Source of the DNA: Ruminococcus flavefaciens AE3010
GTDB taxonomy: Bacteria; Bacillota; Clostridia; Oscillospirales; Ruminococcaceae
Direction of reading: 5' to 3'
DNA: 64,000 nucleotides
NCBI RefSeq assembly: GCF_000526795.1
Contig: NZ_JAGT01000001.1
Location: 1-64,000, forward strand
The position numbers and the translations under genes are program-made. The notes beneath the pieces are model-generated. The model did not search any database, had not been told where the DNA came from, and saw only the letters and a list, made by a program, of their open reading frames with translations. Positions 7,656 through 17,310 of this stretch are shown one piece after another. Position 1 is the stretch's first letter. Each line of letters begins with the position of its first letter.

Positions 7656-8351
7656 ATGAAAAGAATGAAGAATGCAACGCTGGTCGCCTGTATTATGGCA
7701 GTATGCGCTCTGTTTGTTGTTTCGCTGTTTGAATCCGCTGTATACTTGAATGGCAGCTCGTTAGAGCTGAACACTGATGACATAAGAAGCTGTGAAAAGG
7801 AAAGAGCTGTAAAGGGCGATATCGGACGGATATATTGCTTCTACCAGACCGAGGAGGCTGTGATTGAACGGCATCACAGAAGAGTATATAGTAAAGAAAA
7901 TGAGATCACATACAGATATTATTTTCTCTGCGACAACTGCGGGGCTGATGATATAGAAAAGATGAGGGCGGATAAGAGCTTCAGACCGCAGGAATTTTAC
8001 GTTTTTTCGTTTTGTGTCGGCAACGAAACGGAAAAGGAGAATCTTGAGAATCAGTGTGCTCTGTGGAATGATTATATGGAGGGCAGATCCGACGAAATGC
8101 CTGTTTTGTATCATATTGACGGACGTGTTTCTCCTGCGTCATTCAGGCAGGATCAAATTTCAAGACTTGAAAAAGCGGCACATGATATGGGCTTTGAAGA
8201 TGAGGAGATATCACCGATCATAATTGTTAACAGTCACGTCAGTATAGTTTGGATATATATTGCGGTAATATGCGGAGTAGCTGTTATTGCTTTTGTTATC
8301 ATGGCTGTCATCTTGCTTTTTAGGAAGATTCGAAATAAGTCAGGATACTGA
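7656..8351 (+). CDS. Two-helix membrane protein, second of a tandem paralogue pair
   Basis: 231 residues with the same plan as its upstream neighbour: helix near 8-28, outside domain, helix near 200-224, short basic tail. Shared segments include DDIEKMRADKSFRP, LWNDYM (QWDNYM in the copy) and IDGRVSP. This marks a tandem duplication with clear divergence. It follows a GGGAG ribosome site and ends before a strong terminator. Family not recognised; a pair of envelope proteins that may act together is a guess. Confidence 0.75.
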   Translation: MKRMKNATLVACIMAVCALFVVSLFESAVYLNGSSLELNTDDIRSCEKERAVKGDIGRIYCFYQTEEAVIERHHRRVYSKENEITYRYYFLCDNCGADDIEKMRADKSFRPQEFYVFSFCVGNETEKENLENQCALWNDYMEGRSDEMPVLYHIDGRVSPASFRQDQISRLEKAAHDMGFEDEEISPIIIVNSHVSIVWIYIAVICGVAVIAFVIMAVILLFRKIRNKSGY

Positions 8352-8440
8352 TATAACATATATCTTTTGCTGATATTGAGGTAAAAATCAGCGTAACTGC
8401 TGCTGAAAACAATTAAATGGACAAATTTTCCACATTATTG

Positions 8441-8484
8441 AACCTGTATTATTGTGAGATGTTACAATAATACAGGTTTTTTTT
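8441..8484 (+). terminator. Terminator after the paralogue pair
   Basis: A 15-bp perfect stem AACCTGTATTATTGT / ACAATAATACAGGTT (8441-8455, 8464-8478) followed by a T run. Confidence 0.9.
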
Positions 8485-8498
8485 CGTATGGTTTTCCC

Positions 8499-8527
8499 TT
8501 GAAGTAATTTGGAAAATATGTTATAAT
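8499..8527 (+). promoter_or_regulatory. Promoter of the MoxR-DUF58-transglutaminase operon
   Basis: TTGAAG (8499-8504), 17-bp spacer, TATAAT (8522-8527), start near 8534. Confidence 0.8.
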
Positions 8528-8571
8528 AGTTTTAATTGGATAATATGCTCAAAAGTATGAGGTGCTGAAAT

Positions 8572-9507
8572 ATGAATGCAAATATTAGTAAACTCGCTGG
8601 CTCTGTCGGCAGAGTCATAGTAGGTAAAAAGGACACGGTCATAAAGCTCATAGCCGCTCTTTTATGTGAGGGACACGTTCTTCTCGAGGACGTCCCCGGT
8701 GTGGGAAAAACACAGCTCATAACAGCACTTTCACGTTCCATAGGCGGAAAATTCAACCGTATCCAGCTTACTCCCGACGTTATGCCGTCCGATATAGCGG
8801 GCTTTACTATGCTTGATTCCAATAAGGGCGAATTTGTATACCGCGACGGCGCGGTAATGTGCAATTTCCTCCTTGCGGACGAGATAAACCGTGCCTCGCC
8901 GAAGGTACAGTCGGCTCTCCTTGAAGCTATGGAGGAGCGCCAGATAAGCCTTGACGGCGTTACACACAAACTTCCCAAGCCCTTTCTCGTTATGGCAACT
9001 CAGAACCCTGTTGAAACATACGGTACCTTCCACCTTCCCGAGGCACAGATGGACCGATTCTTTATGAAGCTTTCCATGGGCTATCCCTCAATGGAGGAAG
9101 AGGTGCAGATCCTCGGCAGAACAGAACACAACAATCCTATTGTAAATATAAATGAGCCTGTAATGCATGTTGACGATATCATTGCAATGCAGGAAGAGGT
9201 AAAGAACGTCCGTGTCAGCGACGCTGTCAAGGAGTACATCGTTGATATCGTTGCGGCAACAAGAACGGACAGAAATACCGTCCTCGGCATAAGTCCCCGC
9301 GGAAGCATCGCGCTTTTCAAGGCTGCAAAGGCTTATGCGTACATCTATGAGAGAGAGTATGTTACTCCCGATGATGTAAAGAATACGGCTGTTTCAGTCC
9401 TTGCCCACAGAATAATCCTTTCCCCACAGGGCAAGACAGCCTTTGGCACAGGCGAGGCATACATTGAAAATGTCCTCAGAAACTGCGCTGTTCCTGCCAT
9501 GAACTGA
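8572..9507 (+). CDS. MoxR-type AAA+ ATPase
   Basis: 311 residues. Walker A is GVGKT (43-47) in LLEDVPGVGKTQ; Walker B is LLADE (100-104) followed by INRASPKVQ; the MATQNPVE sensor 1 region and the ISPRGS segment are also typical. MoxR ATPases act as chaperones that activate partner proteins, commonly with DUF58 and von Willebrand-type proteins. It heads a three-gene unit with DUF58 and a membrane transglutaminase, separated by 2 nt from each next gene. Family assignment is certain; the substrate is unknown. Confidence 0.95.
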   Translation: MNANISKLAGSVGRVIVGKKDTVIKLIAALLCEGHVLLEDVPGVGKTQLITALSRSIGGKFNRIQLTPDVMPSDIAGFTMLDSNKGEFVYRDGAVMCNFLLADEINRASPKVQSALLEAMEERQISLDGVTHKLPKPFLVMATQNPVETYGTFHLPEAQMDRFFMKLSMGYPSMEEEVQILGRTEHNNPIVNINEPVMHVDDIIAMQEEVKNVRVSDAVKEYIVDIVAATRTDRNTVLGISPRGSIALFKAAKAYAYIYEREYVTPDDVKNTAVSVLAHRIILSPQGKTAFGTGEAYIENVLRNCAVPAMN

Positions 9508-9509
9508 AT

Positions 9510-10679
9510 ATGAAGCATTTCAAGAGTATTATAAGCGTACTTGCAGTTGCTTTCCTTGTTTATATATTCACCTTTTATATCGACGGTGAAATGGGTATCA
9601 TACTGCTTGCATTCGTGGCGTTTGCCCCTCTGGTGTCGCTTTTCATCACCCTTTATGCAAGAAACCGCTTAAAGGTAAGCTTTAGCTGTGATGCCTATGT
9701 TCCAAAGGGCAGCAAGCTCGTTGTGGATGTAAAGGTGGAGAAAACAGGAGCTTTTCCCGTTTCTGTCGTGGAGATATGCCCCTATGCTTCCGAGATATTC
9801 GCTCAGAACATAAAGAAGCGCAAGCTGTGTATGCTTAATGAGAACAAACGAACATTCAGGCTGGAGATCGACTCACTGGTAGGCGGTAACGGCGAGGTAG
9901 GCATATATGCAGTATATTCCTGCGGCTTCCTTGGATTTATGAAGTTCGCAGTCAAGACGCCTCTTCCGCAGCCTGTTTCCGTAGGCGTTATCCCTCAGAT
10001 ACCGGAGATAAAGTCCTCGTCCCAGCTCTTCCGCGCTATTGCGGACGTTGTGCTTACAAGCGACGATGATGAGGAAAACGATACAGCTATGCTGTTCTCG
10101 GCAAATACATCTCCGGGATATGAGCACCGTGAATATGAACACGGCGACCCCTTAAAGCGTATAAACTGGAAGCTCTCATCAAAAAAGCAGAAGCTCATGG
10201 TCCGTCTGGACGAGGCTGCGGCTTCGGTACAGCCTGTGCTTGTGCTTGACCTCTACCGCAACGGTGCGGTACCGCCCGTAAATGCCGTAAGAGGTGAGGA
10301 GCAGCTTATCCGTTCGGTGTTCGGATTGCTAGATCTTCTGGTAAAGCAGGGAATTGCCTGCAATTTCGTGTATCGTTCGGCTTCGGGAGAAACAGTCTGC
10401 GAAAGCGTCGATAATCCCGATTATCCAAATCAGCTTCTGCTGAAGGTACTGGCTATAAAGGTCGTTCACGATAAGAGGATCGATCTTTCCAATAACTCAG
10501 GCTCGTTCTGTGCCTGTGTAATAGCAACTACAGACGCAGGCCCCGGATTTGCAGAGGTCACTCACTATATCCAGGATCCCGAGAACACAAGTATAATCGG
10601 ACTTTCCTTTGCGTCTGTAAATACCACGTCCTTGAAGATGTGGTATCTTGATGAGGATAATAACTTCAAAATGGTATAA
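9510..10679 (+). CDS. DUF58 domain membrane protein
   Basis: 389 residues with two N-terminal membrane segments (about 7-50) and a soluble part containing the DUF58 signature HGDPLKRINWKLSSK near residues 208-225. DUF58 proteins have a von Willebrand A-like fold and nearly always lie between a MoxR ATPase and a transglutaminase, as here. The start is 2 nt after the moxR stop. Presumably it bridges the ATPase to the membrane enzyme. The biochemical role is not established. Confidence 0.92.
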   Translation: MKHFKSIISVLAVAFLVYIFTFYIDGEMGIILLAFVAFAPLVSLFITLYARNRLKVSFSCDAYVPKGSKLVVDVKVEKTGAFPVSVVEICPYASEIFAQNIKKRKLCMLNENKRTFRLEIDSLVGGNGEVGIYAVYSCGFLGFMKFAVKTPLPQPVSVGVIPQIPEIKSSSQLFRAIADVVLTSDDDEENDTAMLFSANTSPGYEHREYEHGDPLKRINWKLSSKKQKLMVRLDEAAASVQPVLVLDLYRNGAVPPVNAVRGEEQLIRSVFGLLDLLVKQGIACNFVYRSASGETVCESVDNPDYPNQLLLKVLAIKVVHDKRIDLSNNSGSFCACVIATTDAGPGFAEVTHYIQDPENTSIIGLSFASVNTTSLKMWYLDEDNNFKMV

Positions 10680-10681
10680 AT

Positions 10682-12988
10682 ATGAAAGAAACCAATAAGA
10701 CATATTTCAATCTGAAAAAGTTCCTGCTGAGGACCTTTACAGACCCCGTACTGTGGTATACGGTGCTGACCATGACTGCGCTCATGTACCACTACCGCGA
10801 CCGCGACAAGACCGATACCCGAGGTTATTTCTTCGCTGTCGGCTGGGGAGTTTGTACTGTCCTTTTCGGCTGGATAATGTTCAGGATATTTGATTATATG
10901 AAGAAGCACAACTTCATCGGCTTCTTCATGTATACAGCTCTTGTTGTCGTGTTCGGCGCGGGAGTGCGGCTCGCCCTCAATATAGGACGGGAGGATTACC
11001 CGATCTTATGGGGACTCTGGTTCCTTACACCGCAGGATTCACTGCAGTTCAATTTCTGGTATACAGTCGGATTCTATCTGCTCTTCATGCTGTTCATGGG
11101 ATCGGTAATATACTATTTCACGCGTATTAGATACAGGATATTCATGAATTTCCTTATTTTCATAATTCCATTTTCCATATACGGTAAGGAATATGAAAAA
11201 ATGCCGACTCTCTTCATTATTCTTATGGCTGTTGGGTATGTACTTCTCATGGTATACTACAGACAGCTTACGGATACCGAGACTACGGTATTCGTTGAGA
11301 GAAGAAAGTCATGGAAGCCTATTGCTGTATATGCTGTTATCTTTGCAGCAGCTGCTGCTATATTCCCCAAGCCAACTGTTGAAGCAGACAGATCTGTACT
11401 TGAAACGCTTATCGACGCCGATCAGTTCACTGATAAGCTGAATGCTATGCTGGATGTTTTCCGTGATACCTCTACGGGAGACCAGTTTCGCTCCAATGAG
11501 GATCAGACCTTAGTCTATGAAGTCAGGGCTGATGAGCCGCTGCGTATAAAGACTGCCACACGCTCTACCTATGATTTTGAGAACGATCAGTGGAGCATTG
11601 AGGATATGGACAGCAGATTCAGCTCAAAGGCAGGCAAGCCGCCTGTGAATATAGGCGCCCATATGGGCATAGCAGGCGCTGTTCTTGAGGCAGCTTCTCT
11701 TGACAGCGAATTTTCTGAGAAGTACGGACTTGCCGAGTTTGTGAAAAGCGGTCTTGACGAGCCTGAGCTCAGGGAGGCTGCGTTCTACAGCTTATCGGCT
11801 ATTGTCGGCATGTCTCAGGGTACTGATATGGCTCCTGTGCCACAGTTTGCCGTTGAAATGACAAACTGCTCCAGAAGAGGCGACGTGGTCGCTCTCCGCG
11901 GCGGTACTGTCTATGCCGTTGACAGCAGATTTGCCACTGACGAGAAGTACACCTTCAGCTACGATGAGGATACTTTCTTTATGAGCTCACGAAACAATGA
12001 GTTCATAGATCAGCTGGCGCAGTTCGACTATGAGGAGCTTCTCGAAGACACAAGCAATGTCCTCTACATGAATCTTGACGATTCAAGCTCCGAGGATTAC
12101 AGGCAGAAATGCAGATATGCAGATCTTGACTGCGCTCTCTATGAAGATTATTTGGAATATCTTCTTGATTACGGCGGAAAGACCGATATAAAGGCTCTTG
12201 CCGATGAGATAACCCAGGACTGTAAAACAGAATACGAAAAGGCATTAGCCATTGAGGCTTACTTTTACAATAACAATTACGTCTATGACCTGAAATACAG
12301 AAAAGGAAAGGGCGAAAACGCCGAGGACTTCCTTTTCAGGACAAAAACAGGAGTTTGTTACGAATACGCAACTTCCATGGTGCTCCTTGCCCGTGCCGCA
12401 GGTATTCCCGCAAGATACTGCGAGGGATACAATATGACAGAGCATATAGGCGGCAAATATGCCAAGGACACCAATTATACCATTCGCGCAAAGGATCTGC
12501 ACGGCTTCCCCGAGCTCTATATCAGGGGATATGGCTGGGCAAGCTTTGAGCCTACGGTCGCTGATGCGGGAGAAGCGGTAACGAAAAAAGACTCGACTGC
12601 TACGGATATGCTTTCAAGAGCAGGTCTGTTTATACTGGCAGGCGCATTGCTGGTATTGCTGTTTGCTTTTGCTTATCCGAGATTGTCACACAGATGGTTT
12701 ATTATCAGCAGCAAAAAGCGTATGCCAAAGGACACTGTAATAGCTGTAATGCACAGGCTTTGCAGGCTCTACGGCATCGAAAACGTCAATACCTCAAAAG
12801 AGGCGGCGGCTCTCGTACATGAGATGTCCGGCGCGGATATCGGGGAGACTGCTGAGCTGTTTGACAGGACTGTCTACGGCGAGGCTGCTCTGAATGAGCA
12901 AGAAAAAGAAAAGGCTATGAACGAATATATCAGGGCATATGATATGTTCAGAGAGTCTAAAAAAAGGAGACGCATAACAAGCCGATAA
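10682..12988 (+). CDS. Membrane transglutaminase-like protease (TgpA type)
   Basis: 768 residues: several N-terminal membrane helices (to about residue 230), an external domain with a transglutaminase core, then one more helix (about 641-661) and a cytoplasmic tail. The core shows the catalytic Cys in TKTGVCYEYATSM (near 558) and the His in DLHGFPELYI (near 607), followed by GWASFEPT. Such proteins pair with MoxR and DUF58. The fold is shared by peptidases and cross-linking enzymes, so the reaction is open; cell-envelope protein processing is most likely. The usual HAW around the His is HGF here. Confidence 0.88.
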   Translation: MKETNKTYFNLKKFLLRTFTDPVLWYTVLTMTALMYHYRDRDKTDTRGYFFAVGWGVCTVLFGWIMFRIFDYMKKHNFIGFFMYTALVVVFGAGVRLALNIGREDYPILWGLWFLTPQDSLQFNFWYTVGFYLLFMLFMGSVIYYFTRIRYRIFMNFLIFIIPFSIYGKEYEKMPTLFIILMAVGYVLLMVYYRQLTDTETTVFVERRKSWKPIAVYAVIFAAAAAIFPKPTVEADRSVLETLIDADQFTDKLNAMLDVFRDTSTGDQFRSNEDQTLVYEVRADEPLRIKTATRSTYDFENDQWSIEDMDSRFSSKAGKPPVNIGAHMGIAGAVLEAASLDSEFSEKYGLAEFVKSGLDEPELREAAFYSLSAIVGMSQGTDMAPVPQFAVEMTNCSRRGDVVALRGGTVYAVDSRFATDEKYTFSYDEDTFFMSSRNNEFIDQLAQFDYEELLEDTSNVLYMNLDDSSSEDYRQKCRYADLDCALYEDYLEYLLDYGGKTDIKALADEITQDCKTEYEKALAIEAYFYNNNYVYDLKYRKGKGENAEDFLFRTKTGVCYEYATSMVLLARAAGIPARYCEGYNMTEHIGGKYAKDTNYTIRAKDLHGFPELYIRGYGWASFEPTVADAGEAVTKKDSTATDMLSRAGLFILAGALLVLLFAFAYPRLSHRWFIISSKKRMPKDTVIAVMHRLCRLYGIENVNTSKEAAALVHEMSGADIGETAELFDRTVYGEAALNEQEKEKAMNEYIRAYDMFRESKKRRRITSR

Positions 12989-13009
12989 CGTTTATACGGA
13001 GGTTGGATT

Positions 13010-14206
13010 ATGCGAACTGTAAAAGAAAAAAGCATATTTTCTGTCCTGCTTGCATTATTTATCCTTATCGGAATGCTGGCAGGAGTATGTCAGACGAATA
13101 TCAAGGCTCACGGAGCCGAAGACTTCAGACTCTGGAGACAGAATGACGAAAGCTGGGGCAGCTATGCCATCGGCGGTTCTACAGTGCGCAGCTCAGGCTG
13201 CTATATAACCTCTATCGCAATGGCTGCGGTGGCTTCGGGAGCGAAGGATACCGAAAGCTTTGACCCCGGTGTGTTTGCAAAGACTCTCGATGATATGGGA
13301 GCCTTCAACCAGTGGGGCGGACTCAGTTCATGGTCGTCCGTCAACAAGGCTATCCCCGAGGTCAGCATTGCTACGTCAAATCTGAGCTTCAAGTCGGATA
13401 CTCAGAGCGGAAAAGCGGCTGAGATAAAAGAATATCTCGACAAGGGACTGTATGTTATATGCAACGTTGGCGGACACTGGGTGTATATCGACGGTGTCAT
13501 CGGTGACGACGTTTATATGGCTGACCCTGCCAAGGACGAGATACTTATGTTTGAAGCATACGACAACGAAAACATAACTGTTTTTCAGGCTATCAAGGGC
13601 AAAAATCCCTACAGCGGCTTTACGCCTCTCAAAATTATCGAGAAAGAGCCTGAAGCTTCTACAGTAACTTCCTCTATTACAACTACAACAGTTGCTGCAC
13701 TGACTACTACAACAGCAGTGCAGACCACGACAAAAACTACAACGACTACAAAAGCGCAGACCACTCCGCGTCCTGCCGTTACAACTGTGACTTATAAGGC
13801 AGGAGAGTATTACTGCTGCGACAGTGCGCCTGTAAAGGTATGGTCGGACGCTAAAGCTCAAAAAGACGCTATTGCTTTACTGACAGACGGAAACGTTGTC
13901 AATGTGCTCAGCGTCAGCGGAACAGTGGGCGAGGTAAAGATAAACGGCAAACGCGGATATGTGGAGCTCACAAAGCTCTGCTACGCAGGCGAGCCTGAGA
14001 TCTTTGACACAGGCGACGTCAATAACGACGGAGCTTTCAATGCCTATGACCTTGCGCTTATAAATGAGTACCTCAACAGCCTCGGCATGCTCCCTGAGGG
14101 CATCTCGGTGCTGACAAGCTCTGAGATAGCTGCTGCCGATATCAGCGGCGACGGCATTGTTGACAGCGATGATGTACTCTTATATCTTATGCTTATTTGC
14201 AATTAA
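13010..14206 (+). CDS. Secreted papain-like (C39-type) protein with dockerin
   Basis: 398 residues: signal peptide (1-34), a cysteine-peptidase-like domain (38-205) with likely Cys64 (SSGCYITSIAMA), His156 (GGHWV) and Asp172 (ADP), a Thr-rich linker (about 218-260), an SH3-like domain (262-322) and a type I dockerin (335-397; repeats GDVNNDGAFNAYDLALINEY and ADISGDGIVDSDD). The dockerin suggests docking to a cohesin on a scaffoldin or the cell surface. ACGGAGGTTGG precedes the start. It follows the transglutaminase gene by 21 nt and may be in the same operon, hinting that the MoxR system handles or partners it. Confidence 0.85.
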   Translation: MRTVKEKSIFSVLLALFILIGMLAGVCQTNIKAHGAEDFRLWRQNDESWGSYAIGGSTVRSSGCYITSIAMAAVASGAKDTESFDPGVFAKTLDDMGAFNQWGGLSSWSSVNKAIPEVSIATSNLSFKSDTQSGKAAEIKEYLDKGLYVICNVGGHWVYIDGVIGDDVYMADPAKDEILMFEAYDNENITVFQAIKGKNPYSGFTPLKIIEKEPEASTVTSSITTTTVAALTTTTAVQTTTKTTTTTKAQTTPRPAVTTVTYKAGEYYCCDSAPVKVWSDAKAQKDAIALLTDGNVVNVLSVSGTVGEVKINGKRGYVELTKLCYAGEPEIFDTGDVNNDGAFNAYDLALINEYLNSLGMLPEGISVLTSSEIAAADISGDGIVDSDDVLLYLMLICN

Positions 14207-14221
14207 GGAGTAATTTAACTA

Positions 14222-15187
14222 ATGGAATGGACAGAAGTCAACATCTATACGACTACCGAGGGCATTGAGCTTCTCTGCTCAAAGCTGGGAGATATCGGCA
14301 TCAAGGGCTTTTCGATAAAGGACCCCGAGGACTTCAAGGAGTTCCTTGAAAACAAAAACGGTCAGTGGGACTATATCGATGACGACCTTATGGGACTCTC
14401 CGAGTGCGAGACCTGTATCACGGTGTATATCCCGTCAAACGGACAGGGAGCAGAAATGCTCATCGCTATCAAGTCCATGCTTGCCGAGATGAAGGCAGCC
14501 GATACCGAAGGCGCTTACGGCAGGCTTGAAGCCGAGATGTCAAGTATCCGTGAGGAGGACTGGGCAAACAACTGGAAGCAGTATTTCAAGCCCTTCAAGG
14601 TGGGTGAGAAGCTGGTCATAAAGCCCTCATGGGAGGACTATGACAACTCCGACGGCAGGATAATCCTTGAGATAGACCCTGCTTCAAGCTTCGGCACAGG
14701 CAAGCACCATACCACAAGGCTTTGTCTCGAGGTGCTGGAAAAGTACCTGAACAAGGGAGACAAGCTGCTGGATATGGGCTGCGGAAGCGGTATACTCTCC
14801 ATTGGAGCAATGCTTCTGGGTGCAAAAAGCGCTGTTGCAGTTGACATCGAGGAGAACGCTGCGGTAACTGCCCTTGAAAATGCAGTAAAGAACCACATCT
14901 CACCCGATGTTTACAAGACCTATTTCGGCAATATCCTCACAGATGAAAAGCTTGCCGACGAGATCGACGACAAGTACGACATAATCGCAGCAAATATAGT
15001 TGCTGATGTGCTCATTGCCATGAAGGACAGCTTCCTGCGCTACCTGAGAAAGGACGGTATCCTTATTGTTTCGGGTATCATCGAGGAGCGCATGGATGAG
15101 GTGATAGATGCACTGAAGTCTGTTGGCTTCAAGGATCCCGAGCCCGAAGTCCGCGAGGGCTGGGCAGCAGTTAAATTCACAGTTTAA
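14222..15187 (+). CDS. prmA: Ribosomal protein L11 methyltransferase
   Basis: 321 residues; trimethylates L11 using SAM. The N-terminal L11-recognition domain contains EEDWANNWKQYFKP, the linker DPASSFGTGKHHTT, and the SAM-binding loop LLDMGCGSGILSIG lies near 182-195, with AANIVADVL as the NPPY-like site. RBS AAGGAG is 10 nt upstream. The next gene is 48 nt away. Length and motifs are typical. Confidence 0.95.
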   Translation: MEWTEVNIYTTTEGIELLCSKLGDIGIKGFSIKDPEDFKEFLENKNGQWDYIDDDLMGLSECETCITVYIPSNGQGAEMLIAIKSMLAEMKAADTEGAYGRLEAEMSSIREEDWANNWKQYFKPFKVGEKLVIKPSWEDYDNSDGRIILEIDPASSFGTGKHHTTRLCLEVLEKYLNKGDKLLDMGCGSGILSIGAMLLGAKSAVAVDIEENAAVTALENAVKNHISPDVYKTYFGNILTDEKLADEIDDKYDIIAANIVADVLIAMKDSFLRYLRKDGILIVSGIIEERMDEVIDALKSVGFKDPEPEVREGWAAVKFTV

Positions 15188-15235
15188 TATTATGCAGAGC
15201 ATATATTGATATTATCATATTAAGGAGAATAGAAA

Positions 15236-16432
15236 ATGGGTATTTTCAAGAAGAAGAACAATCAGAAGACCGAGGAAGTACAGGCACTTGATCCGAAGGT
15301 AGAAGTAAAGAACGCCGTGCTGGAGGGTCTTAACGCAAAGCTCAACGGAACTCTTTACGATGATTGTATAATCATGCCAAAGGGCTTTACCATCGACGTA
15401 CAGGTAGGCAAGCTGGACGAAAGCGATGGTGTAAAGATACTTCAGACCGTCTTCATCATAAAGCATGACGATTTCGACGAGCCCCTCATCGAGCCTGTTG
15501 ACTCGCAGGGTCAGGACGAGACCGAGGCTGCAAATATGGCTGTTGAGATATTCTTCGGCGGCGTATGGCACCCGCTCGATCAGTCAATCAATAAGAAGAA
15601 TCCTATCCACGTTCCTGTTGATTTCCTCAGACAGCACTACGACTTCGATATGTACTGCCAGTCCGTTGTAAGAATAGGCGTAAAGGACAAGCCACCAACG
15701 ATGCTGGTGAACTTCCTCAGAACAGAGATACCGAAGTATCTCGGCTCAAAGAAGTACTACTGGCTTAGAATATACCTTGCAAAGTACAAGGAGAAGAAGA
15801 TCATCGAGGTACGTATAAACGGTTCTGTATGCGTAGAGCTCCCGAAGTACTTTGAGGAATATGTTGAGAAGGAAATGCATGCCGAGGAGACATTTGTTTC
15901 CGAAAAGCAGTACGCTATCTTCGTTCAGCGTGAGGACGACCAGTGCCCGTTCAATAAGGAGCTGGTAATGAACGCTGCCAAAGAGACTATCAAAACAATG
16001 GAAAAGATCAACAATCACGAAGAGTATGTTGCAATGGCTGATAAGCTTGAGGAACTGGTTGAGGGCGACAAGAACCTTGCTGCCGAGATAAGAGTATTTA
16101 TCCCCGAGATATTTGCAAAGTTTACACTTGGCTACCGTGAGGGCGACAGCCTCTTCCTCATCGAGGGCGAGGGCGACGATCAGCAGAACCTTGAATTCAA
16201 GAAGACCCAGCTTCGTACCTATTTCTATCTCCAGCAGGCAGTGCTTGAGTTCCTCAGCACAAGTCCCAGTCAGGAGAGCGTGACACGTATCGTTACCAAC
16301 AGTGTGGCATTCAGAGAGCTCAAGAGAGCTATCGATACCGCTAAGGAGAAAGGTCAGGAGCTCAAACCAAGCGATCTCTATGTTCCCGGTACTTCCTACA
16401 AGATAGGCCACGAGGGCTACAGAGTCTGGTAA
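15236..16432 (+). CDS. Conserved protein of unknown function
   Basis: 398 residues, soluble, no signal peptide or membrane segment. It begins MGIFKKKNNQKTEE and shows segments such as LYDDCIIMPKGFTIDVQVGK and FGGVWHPLDQSI. I do not recognise a characterised family. The composition is acidic and codon use matches well-expressed neighbours. AAGGAGAATAG precedes the start. It stands after prmA and ends at a bidirectional terminator shared with the leftward lipoprotein gene. No function is proposed. Confidence 0.8.
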   Translation: MGIFKKKNNQKTEEVQALDPKVEVKNAVLEGLNAKLNGTLYDDCIIMPKGFTIDVQVGKLDESDGVKILQTVFIIKHDDFDEPLIEPVDSQGQDETEAANMAVEIFFGGVWHPLDQSINKKNPIHVPVDFLRQHYDFDMYCQSVVRIGVKDKPPTMLVNFLRTEIPKYLGSKKYYWLRIYLAKYKEKKIIEVRINGSVCVELPKYFEEYVEKEMHAEETFVSEKQYAIFVQREDDQCPFNKELVMNAAKETIKTMEKINNHEEYVAMADKLEELVEGDKNLAAEIRVFIPEIFAKFTLGYREGDSLFLIEGEGDDQQNLEFKKTQLRTYFYLQQAVLEFLSTSPSQESVTRIVTNSVAFRELKRAIDTAKEKGQELKPSDLYVPGTSYKIGHEGYRVW

Positions 16433-16441
16433 GCATAATAA

Positions 16442-16468
16442 AAAGCCTGAGTTTTCACTCAGGCTTTA
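16442..16468. terminator. Bidirectional terminator
   Basis: AAAGCCTGAGT (16442-16452) with ACTCAGGCTTT (16457-16467). It lies between two convergent genes and has A/T tracts on both sides. Confidence 0.85.
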
Positions 16469-16471
16469 TTG

Positions 16472-17188
16472 TTATTTGCCGTATTTTTTTATATCCTCAT
16501 CGGGTATCCGAGAAAGATGTTCGGTATCATCATTCCGCTGAAGCTGCTGTATATGCCATGATTTGATCTGTTTCGAGAGCTCTTCCGGGGGTTGGTATGA
16601 TTCGTAGGGAAACTCCATAGATTTATAATTATTCCATTCGTAGTCTAAGCCTTTGGGCTTGAAATACAATTTTACACGCTTACTGTTCATATATGAGAGC
16701 GATTCAGGCTTTTTAGCATAGTTTATTTTGGGAAGCTCTATCTTGTCTATGTATTTAAGGGCAAATTCGGCAGCTTCATCAATATCATAATAACTGTCGT
16801 AGTAAAGTACATATTGTCCGTGTTTTTCTGTTCTGAAATCGTGACCTTCCATTTTGAATACATTTAAATTTTTTGGGTGAGCTTTGAGGTATCCCGCTAT
16901 ATAATTATCGCTCGCATTATATGTCCTTTTGGGCCACCAATCGCATTGTATACAATTAAGATCGACTGTAAATTCAAAACCGTTTACGTCTTTATAGGTG
17001 TAATAGTAATCATCATTTATTCGATCCGTGGAAACAAATTCAACCTTTGTATCATAGGCCTTCTGAACATAATCCTGCACCTCATCAGCAATGTCAGCGA
17101 CTTTGTTCATATCCTCAGAGGGCGAAGTACACGATATGAGCGAAAGAAAGCAAATTGCAGTTAAAATATATGATAAGAATTTTTTCAT
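16472..17188 (-). CDS. Putative lipoprotein
   Basis: 238 residues starting MKKFLSYILTAICFLSLISC: a lipoprotein signal peptide with lipobox LISC, so it is probably anchored to the outer face of the membrane. An upstream in-frame ATG exists, but the chosen one (17186-17188) follows GGAGTGGATATC. The mature part is rich in Tyr, Lys and Asp and has the segment KVEFVSTDRINDDYYYTYKD; no domain is recognised. A monocistronic gene with low GC relative to its neighbours. Confidence 0.75.
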   Translation of the reverse strand: MKKFLSYILTAICFLSLISCTSPSEDMNKVADIADEVQDYVQKAYDTKVEFVSTDRINDDYYYTYKDVNGFEFTVDLNCIQCDWWPKRTYNASDNYIAGYLKAHPKNLNVFKMEGHDFRTEKHGQYVLYYDSYYDIDEAAEFALKYIDKIELPKINYAKKPESLSYMNSKRVKLYFKPKGLDYEWNNYKSMEFPYESYQPPEELSKQIKSWHIQQLQRNDDTEHLSRIPDEDIKKYGK

Positions 17189-17310
17189 GATATCCACTCC
17201 ATTCTTTTTGATCAATTTCTGCCTGAACAAGCTCCGCAGCAACGTCCTCATGACGTCAGCTTTTGATCACACTTAAATTATACAATGCCCTGAGTTGTTT
17301 TTCAATATAA

